DNA from: Paraburkholderia sp. BL9I2N2
Lineage (GTDB): Bacteria; Pseudomonadota; Gammaproteobacteria; Burkholderiales; Burkholderiaceae
Direction of reading: 5' to 3'
Assembly (NCBI RefSeq): GCF_004339745.1
Contig: NZ_SMGP01000001.1
Coordinates: 310,001-374,000 of the forward strand
Length of the DNA stretch: 64,000 bases
The position numbers and the translations under genes were made by a program. Numbering within the stretch: the stretch's first letter is position 1; each line of letters begins with the position of its first letter. A model generated the notes under the pieces. That model ran no database searches, had not been told where the DNA came from, and worked only from the letters and a program-made list of their open reading frames with translations. Shown piece by piece: positions 27,797-35,786 of the stretch.

Positions 27797-29038
27797 TCAG
27801 TCCGGCCCGGCAGCCTCATATTCCCCGATGTAACGCGCGCGCGGCCGGATCAGGCGGCCGTCGCGCGTCTGTTCCATGGCGTGCGCAATCCAGCCGACCA
27901 CTCGGCCGACTGCGAACAGCGTGAAGGCGGCGCCAGCCGGCAACGCCAGCACTCGCTCGATGGCGGCGAGCGCGAAGTCCACCGTCGGCTCCGCGCCGGT
28001 CGTGTCGCGCACCGTGCGCACCAGTCCCAGCACTTCAGGCAACGGCGAACGCGCCGGCGCGCAGTCGGCGAGCATGGCCAACAACAGCCGCGCCCTCGGG
28101 TCGCCGTCCGGATAAAGCTGGTGACCGAAGCCCGACAGCACTGGCCCATGCGCGCCGTGTTCGACGCGGGCGAGACGGTTCGCCAGATAGCGGTCGAGAT
28201 CCGGCGCGCGCGACGCTTCTTCGAGCAACGCGGCGATGCGCACCGTTTCGCCGCCATGCCGCGGTCCCGACAAGGCGGCAAGACCGCCCGCCACCGCGCC
28301 GAACAGATGCGTCCCCGTCGACGTGATGCAGCGCACCGTGAAGGTCGACGCATTCAATTCATGATCCGCGCAGGCCACCAGCGCCGCGCGCAGCAAGCCG
28401 GCCTGCTGGCGATTACGCACATGCCACGCTAAAGCCAGTTGCCGATGCAGCGGTTCGTTCGACGGCGCCGCCGAGATCATCGCGGCGGCCAGCAGGCGCA
28501 TGACGGCACAGGCCGTATCGAGTTGCGCGTCGCGGCCGAGCGCCCACACCCGCGGCATTTGCGCCGCGGCGGCCGGCAACAGCACGAGCGCGCGATCGAG
28601 CGGCGTGCTGTCGCCCCAGAGCTTGAGCCACGCGGCCCACTGGGCGGTGGCGAACGGCACGGCCGGCGCATCGGTAATACGCCTTGTGCTGCATTCCCAC
28701 AGCAGCGCCGCGATGTCCTCGAGCGACGCGCTTTGCGCCAGTTCGATCGCATCGTGCCCGCGATACAGCAGACGCCCATCGGCGACCAGCGTGATGGACG
28801 ATTCGAGCACCGGCACGCCCCAGTCCAACACCTTCTGCGCGACCTTGCCCGCGCGCTTGCCGTCTTCCTTGCGGCGCGCGAGGCGTCGCACTTCGCCGGC
28901 GTCGTAGAGACGATGCTTGCCCTGCGCATCCGGCGACGAACTCAGGATGCCGCGGCTCACATACGCGTAGAGCGTGGGCAAGCTGATGCCGAGTGTCGCG
29001 GCGGCTTCAGCGGCGGTCAGGGAGTTTGAAGTCGGCAT
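27797..29038 (-). CDS. Citrate synthase-family protein with N-terminal helix-turn-helix domain
   Basis: A 413-residue fusion. Residues about 5-58 form a MerR/excisionase-like HTH (LTAAEAAATLGISLPTLYAY, then RLYDAGEVRRLARRK). Residues from about 75 form a citrate synthase. The citrate synthase histidines are present at His226 (HELNAST), His261 (GPRHGG) and His306 (GFGHQLYPDGDPR), as is Asp354 (PTVDFALAAI). The catalytic trio is thus complete; the usual Arg after GFGH is Gln. The C-terminal RPRARYIG citrate-contact region is present. It is divergent from a CoA-transferase across a 125-bp AT-rich operator-like region. The acyl substrate is unknown. I infer a DNA-binding enzyme that controls its own locus. 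Confidence 0.85.
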   Translation of the reverse strand: MPTSNSLTAAEAAATLGISLPTLYAYVSRGILSSSPDAQGKHRLYDAGEVRRLARRKEDGKRAGKVAQKVLDWGVPVLESSITLVADGRLLYRGHDAIELAQSASLEDIAALLWECSTRRITDAPAVPFATAQWAAWLKLWGDSTPLDRALVLLPAAAAQMPRVWALGRDAQLDTACAVMRLLAAAMISAAPSNEPLHRQLALAWHVRNRQQAGLLRAALVACADHELNASTFTVRCITSTGTHLFGAVAGGLAALSGPRHGGETVRIAALLEEASRAPDLDRYLANRLARVEHGAHGPVLSGFGHQLYPDGDPRARLLLAMLADCAPARSPLPEVLGLVRTVRDTTGAEPTVDFALAAIERVLALPAGAAFTLFAVGRVVGWIAHAMEQTRDGRLIRPRARYIGEYEAAGPD

Positions 29039-29070
29039 GGGTCGGCATGGAAAAGTGCGGAAACCGAAGA

Positions 29071-29107
29071 AATCAATATATATTGATTATCATAATCAAG
29101 ATTGATT
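29071..29107. promoter_or_regulatory. Array of ATTGATT half-sites with overlapping palindromes
   Basis: An 18-bp perfect palindrome (29071-29088, AATCAATAT|ATATTGATT) overlaps a second palindrome with 7-bp arms, TTGATTA-TCA-TAATCAA (29083-29099). A fourth half-site ATTGATT lies at 29101-29107. The block is far AT-richer than its surroundings and lies between the HTH-citrate synthase and CoA-transferase starts. Confidence 0.65.
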
Positions 29108-29163
29108 GCGACGGGGCGAAATTCTAGACTCGGTTCACTTCTTCCTGCTTTGCTAGGGACGAC

Positions 29164-30555
29164 ATGACACCTGAACTCGCTCTCAAACATATCTGGACGC
29201 TCGCCGGGTGCGATCCGACGGCACTGCATTCCGTGACGCTGACCGGCGCCGATCCGGGCTTGCCGTCGGTCTACCGGGTCGGCAGCCTGGCCTCGGCGAG
29301 CATTGCCGCGACCGGCCTTGCGGCGGCCGAATACCAGCGGTTGCGCACCGGACGCAGGCAGCATGTGACCGTGGAAATGCGGCGCGCGCTGGCGTCGTTT
29401 CGCAGCGAGCGCTACTTGCGTGTCGACGACGGACCGCCGCCCGCCTTGCGCGATCCGGTGACGGGTTTCTACGAGACGCGCGACGGCCGCTGGATTCAAC
29501 TGCACACGAACTTCGCGCATCATCTCCAGGGCGTATTGCAGGTGCTCGGCTGCGAGAACGATCCTGCGGCCGTGGCTGCCGCAATTCGCGATTGGGACGG
29601 CGCGCGGCTCGACCAGACGCTCGCCGACGCCGGCCTCTGCGCGGCGTTGATTCGCACGCCCGACGAGTGGGCCGCGCTCGATCAGGCGAAAGCGATTGCG
29701 GGCTTGCCGCTCTTCGAGATCGAGCGCATTGGCGACGCGCCGGCCGAGCCGCCACGCAAGGGCGGCGTGGATCGGCCGCTGGCGGGCGTGCGCGTGCTGG
29801 ACCTGTCGCGCATCATCGCCGGGCCGGTGGCCGGGCGGGCACTCGCGCAGCACGGCGCGGACGTGTTGATGGTCAACGGGCCGCATCTGCCGAATATCGC
29901 GCCGCTGGTGATCGACAACGGGCGCGGCAAGCGTTCGGCTCTGGCCGATCTACGCGACGCGGCAGGGCGCGAGGTTTTGCGCGGTCTCGCTGCCGACGCC
30001 GATGTATTTCTGCAGGCATATCGCCCGGGCGCGCTGGCCGCGCGCGGTTTCGGTCCCGAGGAACTGGCGCGTGTGCGGCCTGGGATCGTCTATGTTTCAG
30101 TGTCCGCGTATGGGCACGAGGGACCGTGGGCTCAACGGCGCGGGTTCGATAGTCTCGTGCAGTCGGCGAGCGGGATTGCCTTTACTGAGCGGCAGGCGGC
30201 GGGATGGAACGAGCCCAAGCATTTGCCGTGTCAGGCGCTGGATCATGCGACCGGTTATCTGGCAGCTTTCGGCGCAATGGCCGCGTTGGCGCGGCGGGCT
30301 ACAGAAGGCGGCAGCTGGCATGTGCGCGTCTCGCTCGCGCAAACGGGCCGGTGGCTGCAGTCGTTCGGGCAAATTCCCGAGGGCTGGAAAGCGCCTGACG
30401 TCACGCTCGAGGATGTGCGCGATTGCGTCGCTACCGTGGAGTCGGAGTTTGGACGCGTGCTGGGCGTGCAGCCGGCTGAGGCTTTGGACGAGACGCCTGC
30501 GTATTTCGCGCTGCCGCCGACCCGAGTGGGCGCGCATGAGGCTAAGTGGGAGTGA
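29164..30555 (+). CDS. Family III (CaiB/BaiF) CoA-transferase with unusual domain order
   Basis: A 463-residue CoA-transferase. The normal N-terminal signature of the family (RPLAGVRVLDLSRIIAGP, AQHGADVLMV) only appears at about residue 204. The catalytic aspartate follows in RRGFDSLVQSASG (Asp329). The first 200 residues (RTGRRQHVTVEMRRALASFR, FYETRDGRWIQLH, RTPDEWAALDQAKAI) resemble the C-terminal half of ordinary members. The protein is therefore permuted or partly duplicated. The family moves CoA between carboxylic acids. Divergent pairing with the HTH-citrate synthase suggests a shared CoA-thioester pathway (inference). The ATG at 29164 is in TAGGGACGACATG, a weak ribosome site. Confidence 0.82.
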   Translation: MTPELALKHIWTLAGCDPTALHSVTLTGADPGLPSVYRVGSLASASIAATGLAAAEYQRLRTGRRQHVTVEMRRALASFRSERYLRVDDGPPPALRDPVTGFYETRDGRWIQLHTNFAHHLQGVLQVLGCENDPAAVAAAIRDWDGARLDQTLADAGLCAALIRTPDEWAALDQAKAIAGLPLFEIERIGDAPAEPPRKGGVDRPLAGVRVLDLSRIIAGPVAGRALAQHGADVLMVNGPHLPNIAPLVIDNGRGKRSALADLRDAAGREVLRGLAADADVFLQAYRPGALAARGFGPEELARVRPGIVYVSVSAYGHEGPWAQRRGFDSLVQSASGIAFTERQAAGWNEPKHLPCQALDHATGYLAAFGAMAALARRATEGGSWHVRVSLAQTGRWLQSFGQIPEGWKAPDVTLEDVRDCVATVESEFGRVLGVQPAEALDETPAYFALPPTRVGAHEAKWE

Positions 30556-30643
30556 GGACTTAAAGTAACTGCTGCCCTTGGCGAGGCGCGTGCCGATACA
30601 CAACCGGCGCATGCCCCGCACACAGCGCATAAGACCCGACCAC

Positions 30644-31390
30644 CTACTTCCTCAACTCCGCGACAAAGTCGTAGTAATCGTTGCGGCAGTACGTGTCGGT
30701 CAATTCGATCGCCCGCTGATCGGCGGTGTAGCCCACACGCGTGATCAACAGCAGCGCCTCGTTCGGCGCGATGCTCATCTGCTGCGCGATTTCCTCGCTC
30801 GCGTTCACCGCGCGGAAATGCTGCAAGGCGCGGACAATCGTCAGTCCACGATTCTCCAGATACGTGTACAGCGAATCGCCGATCGCTTGAGGATCGGGAA
30901 TCACCGCGGCGGGGAAGGTGGAGTTCTCAACCGCCATCACAATGCCGTCGGCCATCCGCAGGCGCCGCAACCGCGTCACCGCCGCTGCCGGCGACAAGCC
31001 GAGCTGAATCACTTCGTCGCGATTAGCCGGCAAAATTTCGCGCGAGAGCCACTTCGAACTCGGCGTAAAGCCTCGTCGCCGCAGCATTTCGCTAAAGCTC
31101 GACAGACGCGATAGCGGATCTTCGTAGCGTGGTGTGATGAAACTGCCCGCGCCCTGAGTGCGCCGAATCAAGCCCTGCTCGACCAGCAAGGCAATCGCCT
31201 TGCGCGAAGTGATCCGCGATACGCCGAGCGCCTCGGAGAGCACACGCTCCGAGGGCAGTGCCTCGCCCGCGTTCCAGCGGTTCTCGTGGATGGCGGCGCC
31301 GAGTTTGCGAGCCAGTTGCAGATATAGCGGCGTGTCGTTTTCCGGGTCCGGGCGCAGGTCGCGCCAGCGGTCTTCCGAGGCAGAGGTCAT
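30644..31390 (-). CDS. GntR-family regulator with UTRA ligand domain (HutC/DasR type)
   Basis: A 248-residue transcription factor from the ATG at 31390; a GTG at 31399 adds three residues. The winged helix (about 15-85) contains GEALPSERVLSEALGVSRITSRKAIALLVEQGLIRRTQGAGSF, and the UTRA domain follows (about 95-245; LSSFSEMLRRRGFTPSSKWL, AVENSTFP, ELTDTYCRNDYYDFVAEL). This subfamily includes HutC, NagR and DasR and binds sugar phosphates or amino-acid derivatives. No sugar or histidine genes are nearby, so the ligand is not predicted. It is divergent from the aldo/keto reductase, a possible target. Confidence 0.88.
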   Translation of the reverse strand: MTSASEDRWRDLRPDPENDTPLYLQLARKLGAAIHENRWNAGEALPSERVLSEALGVSRITSRKAIALLVEQGLIRRTQGAGSFITPRYEDPLSRLSSFSEMLRRRGFTPSSKWLSREILPANRDEVIQLGLSPAAAVTRLRRLRMADGIVMAVENSTFPAAVIPDPQAIGDSLYTYLENRGLTIVRALQHFRAVNASEEIAQQMSIAPNEALLLITRVGYTADQRAIELTDTYCRNDYYDFVAELRK

Positions 31391-31580
31391 GGAACTCACG
31401 CAAGAAGGGCAAGCGGCAATTCTATGACATCGGCGCGTTGTGTTATAGCGGGCTTTTGCCTGGTGGCCGATCGAATGCCGATTGAACCGCTAAACTCGTC
31501 GCTATGATTTTCGTGGCATGTGGCGCGCATTCGTCTGCGCAGCGGCTTTGCCGACCATTGAGCCACTTCGAGGAGTCAGC

Positions 31581-32426
31581 ATGACGAGCGACATCGCAAG
31601 CGTGAGCCTGCCCGACGGCGAACACATTCCGAAACTGGGTCAGGGCACCTGGGAGATGGGCGAAAAGCCGGCGCGGCGTGCCGCCGAAATCGACGCGCTG
31701 CGTTGCGGCATCGAATGCGGCATGACGTTGATCGATACGGCGGAAATGTACGGCGACGGCGCGACCGAATCGCTGCTGGGCGACGCGCTCGCCGGCTTGC
31801 GCGACAAGGTGTTTCTGGTCAGCAAGGTTTATCCGCACAACGCCAGCCGGCGCGGCGTGATTGCGGCCTGCGAGCAGAGTCTCAAGCGTTTGAAGACCGA
31901 TCAACTCGATCTGTATCTGCTGCACTGGCGCGGCTCGGTGCCGCTCGCGGAAACGGTCGAGGGCTTCGAGGCATTGCGCGGGGCCGGCAAGATCCGCCAT
32001 TGGGGCGTTAGTAATTTCGACACCGAGGACATGGAAGAACTCGTCGCCACGCCGGGCGGCGATGCCTGCGCAACGAATCAGATTCTCTACAACGTGGCGC
32101 GCCGCGGGCCGGAGTTCGATCTGCTGCCGTGGCTCGCCGCGCGCAAGATGCCGGGCATGGCGTACAGTCCGGTCGATCATGCGCGCCTGCCGAAGCGCTC
32201 GCCGCTCGACGATATCGCCGACGCGCGTGGCGTCTCGGTGTTCCAGGTGGCGCTCGCATGGGTGCTGCGCCAGCCCGGCGTGTTCGCGATTCCGAAGGCG
32301 GCGCGCGTCGAGCACGTGCGCGACAACCATCGCGCTTCGCAACTGCAACTCGGCGCGGACGAACTGGCCGCTATCGACGCTTATTTCAAGCCGCCGCGCG
32401 GCAAGCGTCCGCTCGAAATGCTGTAA
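31581..32426 (+). CDS. Aldo/keto reductase
   Basis: A 281-residue NADPH-dependent oxidoreductase with the TIM-barrel fold. The catalytic tetrad is complete: Asp52 and Tyr57 (IDTAEMYGDG), Lys82 (LVSKVYPHN) and His115 (YLLHWRG). The C-terminal IPKAARVEHVRDN segment binds the cofactor. The start at 31581 has GAGGAG 8 bases upstream and the expected VSLPDGEHIPKLGQGTWEM N-terminus; the frame is open upstream without a ribosome site. It is divergent from the GntR regulator. The physiological carbonyl substrate is unknown; it resembles the YeaE-type group. Confidence 0.92.
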   Translation: MTSDIASVSLPDGEHIPKLGQGTWEMGEKPARRAAEIDALRCGIECGMTLIDTAEMYGDGATESLLGDALAGLRDKVFLVSKVYPHNASRRGVIAACEQSLKRLKTDQLDLYLLHWRGSVPLAETVEGFEALRGAGKIRHWGVSNFDTEDMEELVATPGGDACATNQILYNVARRGPEFDLLPWLAARKMPGMAYSPVDHARLPKRSPLDDIADARGVSVFQVALAWVLRQPGVFAIPKAARVEHVRDNHRASQLQLGADELAAIDAYFKPPRGKRPLEML

Positions 32427-32453
32427 GCGTAGCGGGGCGCCGCGCGCGCCTCG

Positions 32454-32945
32454 TCAATTGCAGCCGTGGTGCATGTGCACGGAGCCGAGCACCGCGACTT
32501 CCGCGGGGGTGTGCTTGAGCGAATCTTCATTGACCTGGGCGGCGTCCGCGACGAATTCGTCGACGATCGACGACACCTGCGTATTGCGCAGGCACAGCGA
32601 CACGCGCTGCGTTTCATTGGCCGGCAACGCGGTGCGCTGACTGAGGAACAGCACGCCGTACTGATAGCCGTGGATGATGCCGCGAATCGCGCCGACGCAT
32701 TGGCCTTGCGCGACGTTGTCGTTCTTCCGCTTGCAGGTCTGAGCAAGCGAATACGCGGAGAAGGTGGGATCGACCGGCGGTGCGGCTTGCGACAATGTCG
32801 GTGAGAGCGGCTGAGCCGCTGGCGCTGTTTGCGTTGGTGTTTGCGCTGCCGTTTGCGCATGAGCGAGCGATGCGACGCTGAGCGTGGCAGCCATCAACAA
32901 GCTGGTGACCACGCGTGCTGCAGAGGGGGGGACGTTTCGTTGCAT
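32454..32945 (-). CDS. Exported Rap1a/Tai-like immunity-domain protein
   Basis: A 163-residue protein with a signal peptide (cleavage after LAHAQ, about residue 30) and a Pro/Thr/Gln-rich linker. A domain with paired cysteines follows (TCKRKND, GQCVGAIRGIIHGYQYG, SLCLRNT) and an AEVAVLGSVHMHHGC end. The CVGxxxG and C-terminal pattern recall the Rap1a/Tai family, the periplasmic immunity proteins to type VI amidase effectors such as Ssp1/Tae4. No effector or type VI gene is adjacent, so this may be an orphan or a protein with another role. It ends tail to tail with the aldo/keto reductase. Confidence 0.6.
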   Translation of the reverse strand: MQRNVPPSAARVVTSLLMAATLSVASLAHAQTAAQTPTQTAPAAQPLSPTLSQAAPPVDPTFSAYSLAQTCKRKNDNVAQGQCVGAIRGIIHGYQYGVLFLSQRTALPANETQRVSLCLRNTQVSSIVDEFVADAAQVNEDSLKHTPAEVAVLGSVHMHHGCN

Positions 32946-33280
32946 GTTGTGGTGCCCTCATATCGAACGTTGAATCTGATATGAGGCGATCGCTTCGGTT
33001 TGGTTCCGGTTACGCGCGCACGGGCGGCCGATTGTTCGAGCTATAGCTGCCTGCGAGCGCTTCGGCGTGCGCGGTTTGAGTGTGCGGTCCGAATCTGCAT
33101 CACCGCAGGTTATCGGCCCGCTTATGTGGATCGCTCAAACCAACCGGCCTCGGGCGGTGACGCTCGACCGGGGGATCGAGACATCACCGCCGATGCCGGC
33201 GGACAGCGAACGGCAAACCGGAACGTGACATTGGTGACGTTAGGGCGCGGGGGGCACCCTAACCAGAGACCGGGCGATTG
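32946..33280. other. Intergenic region upstream of the Rap1a-like gene
   Basis: About 335 bases between the start of the Rap1a-like gene and the end of the glycine-rich frame. It should hold the promoter of the former; I see no clear elements, repeats or genes. Confidence 0.35.
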
Positions 33281-33592
33281 CTAGTGTCCGTTCCCTCCAC
33301 CATTGCCACCACCGTTACCGCCGCCACCCTTGCCTCCGTGACCGCCGCCGAAGCCTCCGCCAAAGCCTCCGCCGAAACCGCCACCGAAGCCGCCGCCAAA
33401 ACCACCACCTTTACCACCGCCGAAACCACCGCCGAAACCACCGCCAAAGCCACCGCCTTTACCGCCACCTGCGCCAGCGCCGCTGGAGCCTCCGCAACCG
33501 CAGCCGCCGCTTCCGCCGCCACTGCTTCCACCGCCGCTTGAAAAAACACGGGAAAACGTTTCGGCGTTGAAACGCGAGGGCTCGATGCCGCG
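33281..33592 (-). pseudogene. Glycine-rich open frame lacking a start codon
   Basis: On the minus strand a frame of 104 codons is open from just after a TAG (33593-33595) to a TAG at 33281. It encodes a short leader (RGIEPSRFNAETFSRVF), a Ser/Gly stretch with two cysteines, then about ten GGGF/GGGK repeats and a GGGNGH end. There is no ATG, GTG or TTG in the frame. It could be the remnant of a longer glycine-rich protein, a product made by frameshifting, or simply repeat DNA. The opposite strand reads as Ala/Thr-rich and is equally unconvincing. It lies directly after the ABC transporter operon. Confidence 0.35.
33345..33465. repeat. 12-bp tandem repeats (GCCACCGAA type)
   Basis: About ten degenerate 12-base units reading GCCGAAACCACC/GCCTCCGCCAAA on the plus strand; each encodes Gly-Gly-Gly-Phe (or Lys) on the minus strand. 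Not a CRISPR: there are no spacers. Confidence 0.8.
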
Positions 33593-33602
33593 CTATGCCG
33601 TG

Positions 33603-35786
33603 TTATTCGTTACGGCCGGCGTTCTCGGGCGCGTTTTCCGAGCCTTTGTCAGGAACTTTGCCCGTGACTTTTCCAGCCTCACCGCGTGATGCGGTTTGCA
33701 GCGCGCGCAATTCGTCGACGGGGATGTGGCAGCGGATTCGATGCGCGGACGGCGTTGCTGCGTTGCCTTCGCTTGCATCGGCGAACGGCGGGTCTTGCTG
33801 TTCGCAGATCGCGCCGAGCTTGCGCGGGCAGCGCGTGTGGAACACGCAGCCGGACGGCGGCGATGCCGCGCTCGGCAAATCGCCGGACAGGCGGATGCGG
33901 GTCGCGCCACCGTGACCATCGAGTGTCGGCACCGATGACAGCAATGCTTCCGTATAAGGATGATGCGGTCCTTCGAACACGGCGGCAGCCGGTCCGATTT
34001 CCAGCAGCCGGCCCAGATACAGCACCGCGATGCGATCGGACAGATAGCGAACCACATGCAGGTCGTGCGAGATGAAAACGTAACTGACGCCCCGCTCGCG
34101 CTGCAGATCGGCGAGCAGGTTCAGGATCGCGGCCTGCACGGAGACGTCGAGCGCGGAAGTCGGTTCGTCGCAGACCACCACGCGCGGCTCGCCGGCGAAC
34201 GCGCGGGCAATCGCCACACGCTGTTTGAGCCCGCCGGACAGTTGCCGCGTGCGCGAGCCGAGATAGCGCTCCGGCAACCGCACGGCGGCCGTCAATGTGG
34301 CGAGCCGTTCGTCGATTGCCGGCCCACGCAGCGTGGTGAGGCGCGACAGCGCACGGCCGATCAGCCGCTTCACCGAATGCGCCCGATTGAGCGCCGAGTC
34401 CGGATTCTGAAAGACGATCTGCAGGGACTTGACCTGATCGTTGTTGCGCCGCGTGACGCGCGCGGCGAGCGGGGCGCCGTCGAGTTCGAGCACGCTGCCG
34501 GCATCCGGCGTGAGCAGGCCGAGCATCAGCTTGGCGAGCGTCGTCTTGCCGCTGCCCGATTCGCCGACAAGCCCGAGCGTCTCGCCGCTAGCGAGATCGA
34601 TTGAGACATTGTCGACCGCGCGTAGCGGGGCACCGGACACGTGAAATGTCTTCGAGAGTTTTTCTGCGCGCAGCACGAGAGCAGGCGGCTTGCCGTCGAT
34701 CGACGCGCCATTGCGCTCGGGCAACGCTTCCGCGCTCGCACGGGGCAATTCGATCGCGCGTTCGTGGTAATGGCAGCGCGACATCTGATCGCCGCGCGCG
34801 GCGCTCACGCGATACGGCGGCGGCGCTTCACGGCGGCAGCGGTCGTCGGCGAGGCGGCAACGGTCCGCGTAGATGCAGCCCTGCGTGACCGAACCCGGCA
34901 AGGGCAGACTGCCTGCAATCGTGTCGAGCCGCTCGCTGTCTTTGCTGCGCCCGGCCGTGGGCAAACAGCGCAACAGTCCGACCGTATAGGGATGGCGCGG
35001 CCGCGTGAAGACATCTTGCGTCGCGCCTTCCTCGACCAGTTTGCCCGCGTAAAGCACGCCGACGCGTTCGCACATCCGCCCGATCACCGCGAGGTTGTGG
35101 CTGATGAACAGCACCGCCGTGCCGAGTTCCTTGCGCAACTGCGCGACGAGGTCGAGCACTTCCGCTTCGACGGTAGCGTCGAGGCCGGTGGTCGGTTCGT
35201 CGAGAATCAGCAGCGCGGGGTTCGAGGCGAGCGCCATCGCGATCACCACGCGTTGTTGCATGCCGCCCGACAGTTGATGCGGATAGCTCTCCATCACCCG
35301 CTCGGGCGATGCGATGCGCACGCGCTGCAGCATCTCATGTGTGCGCCGCAACGCTTCATCGCGCGCGACACCGGCGGCTTCGAACGCCTCGGAGACCTGA
35401 CGCGCGATCGTCAGCGACGGGTTCAGCGCGCGCCCCGGATCCTGATAGACCATCGAAATCGCATTCGCGCGCATGTTGCGCAACGCGTCGGCGTTGAGCT
35501 TCTGCACGTCCTCGCCGGCGATGATGATCTTGCCGGCCTTCACTTTGCCGTTACGCGGCAGATAGCGCAGCGCAGCCATCGCGACCGTCGACTTGCCGCA
35601 GCCGGACTCGCCGACGAGGCCGTACGCTTCGCCGCGCCGCACGCGAAACGAAATGTCCTGCAGCACTTCGCGATCGCGTCCGCGCATGCGGTACGTGACC
35701 GTCAGACCGACGACGGTCAGCGCGTCCGTGCGGTCGCTCTTCGAGACGTCGAAGGCGGGGAACGAGGAGGGCGGCGGGCCGTTCAT
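33603..35786 (-). CDS. Peptide-type ABC transporter, fused dual ATP-binding subunit (DppD-DppF-like)
   Basis: A 727-residue cytosolic ATPase combining two ABC domains that are separate subunits in E. coli Dpp/Opp. The first domain has Walker A GESGCGKST at 59-67, signature LSGGMQQR and Walker B LLILDEPTTGLD. The second starts near residue 380, with Walker A GESGSGKTT near 405, LSGGLKQR and VVCDEPTSALD. Each half ends with the oligopeptide-type C-terminal region containing cysteines (CIYADRCRLADDRC; CVFHTRCPRKLGAIC). The ATG at 35786 overlaps the permease stop (ATGA). A much longer upstream open frame is only the shadow of the permease gene. Confidence 0.93.
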   Translation of the reverse strand: MNGPPPSSFPAFDVSKSDRTDALTVVGLTVTYRMRGRDREVLQDISFRVRRGEAYGLVGESGCGKSTVAMAALRYLPRNGKVKAGKIIIAGEDVQKLNADALRNMRANAISMVYQDPGRALNPSLTIARQVSEAFEAAGVARDEALRRTHEMLQRVRIASPERVMESYPHQLSGGMQQRVVIAMALASNPALLILDEPTTGLDATVEAEVLDLVAQLRKELGTAVLFISHNLAVIGRMCERVGVLYAGKLVEEGATQDVFTRPRHPYTVGLLRCLPTAGRSKDSERLDTIAGSLPLPGSVTQGCIYADRCRLADDRCRREAPPPYRVSAARGDQMSRCHYHERAIELPRASAEALPERNGASIDGKPPALVLRAEKLSKTFHVSGAPLRAVDNVSIDLASGETLGLVGESGSGKTTLAKLMLGLLTPDAGSVLELDGAPLAARVTRRNNDQVKSLQIVFQNPDSALNRAHSVKRLIGRALSRLTTLRGPAIDERLATLTAAVRLPERYLGSRTRQLSGGLKQRVAIARAFAGEPRVVVCDEPTSALDVSVQAAILNLLADLQRERGVSYVFISHDLHVVRYLSDRIAVLYLGRLLEIGPAAAVFEGPHHPYTEALLSSVPTLDGHGGATRIRLSGDLPSAASPPSGCVFHTRCPRKLGAICEQQDPPFADASEGNAATPSAHRIRCHIPVDELRALQTASRGEAGKVTGKVPDKGSENAPENAGRNE

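Noticed and set aside
29071..29107. Fur box
   Set aside because: The TTGATTATCATAATCAA element has some likeness to GATAATGATAATC arrays, but the ATTGATT spacing and absence of iron genes make a local regulator more likely; kept as an alternative only.
33345..33465. CRISPR-like short repeats
   Set aside because: Units are 12 bases, contiguous, without spacers, and encode Gly-rich sequence; there are no cas genes.
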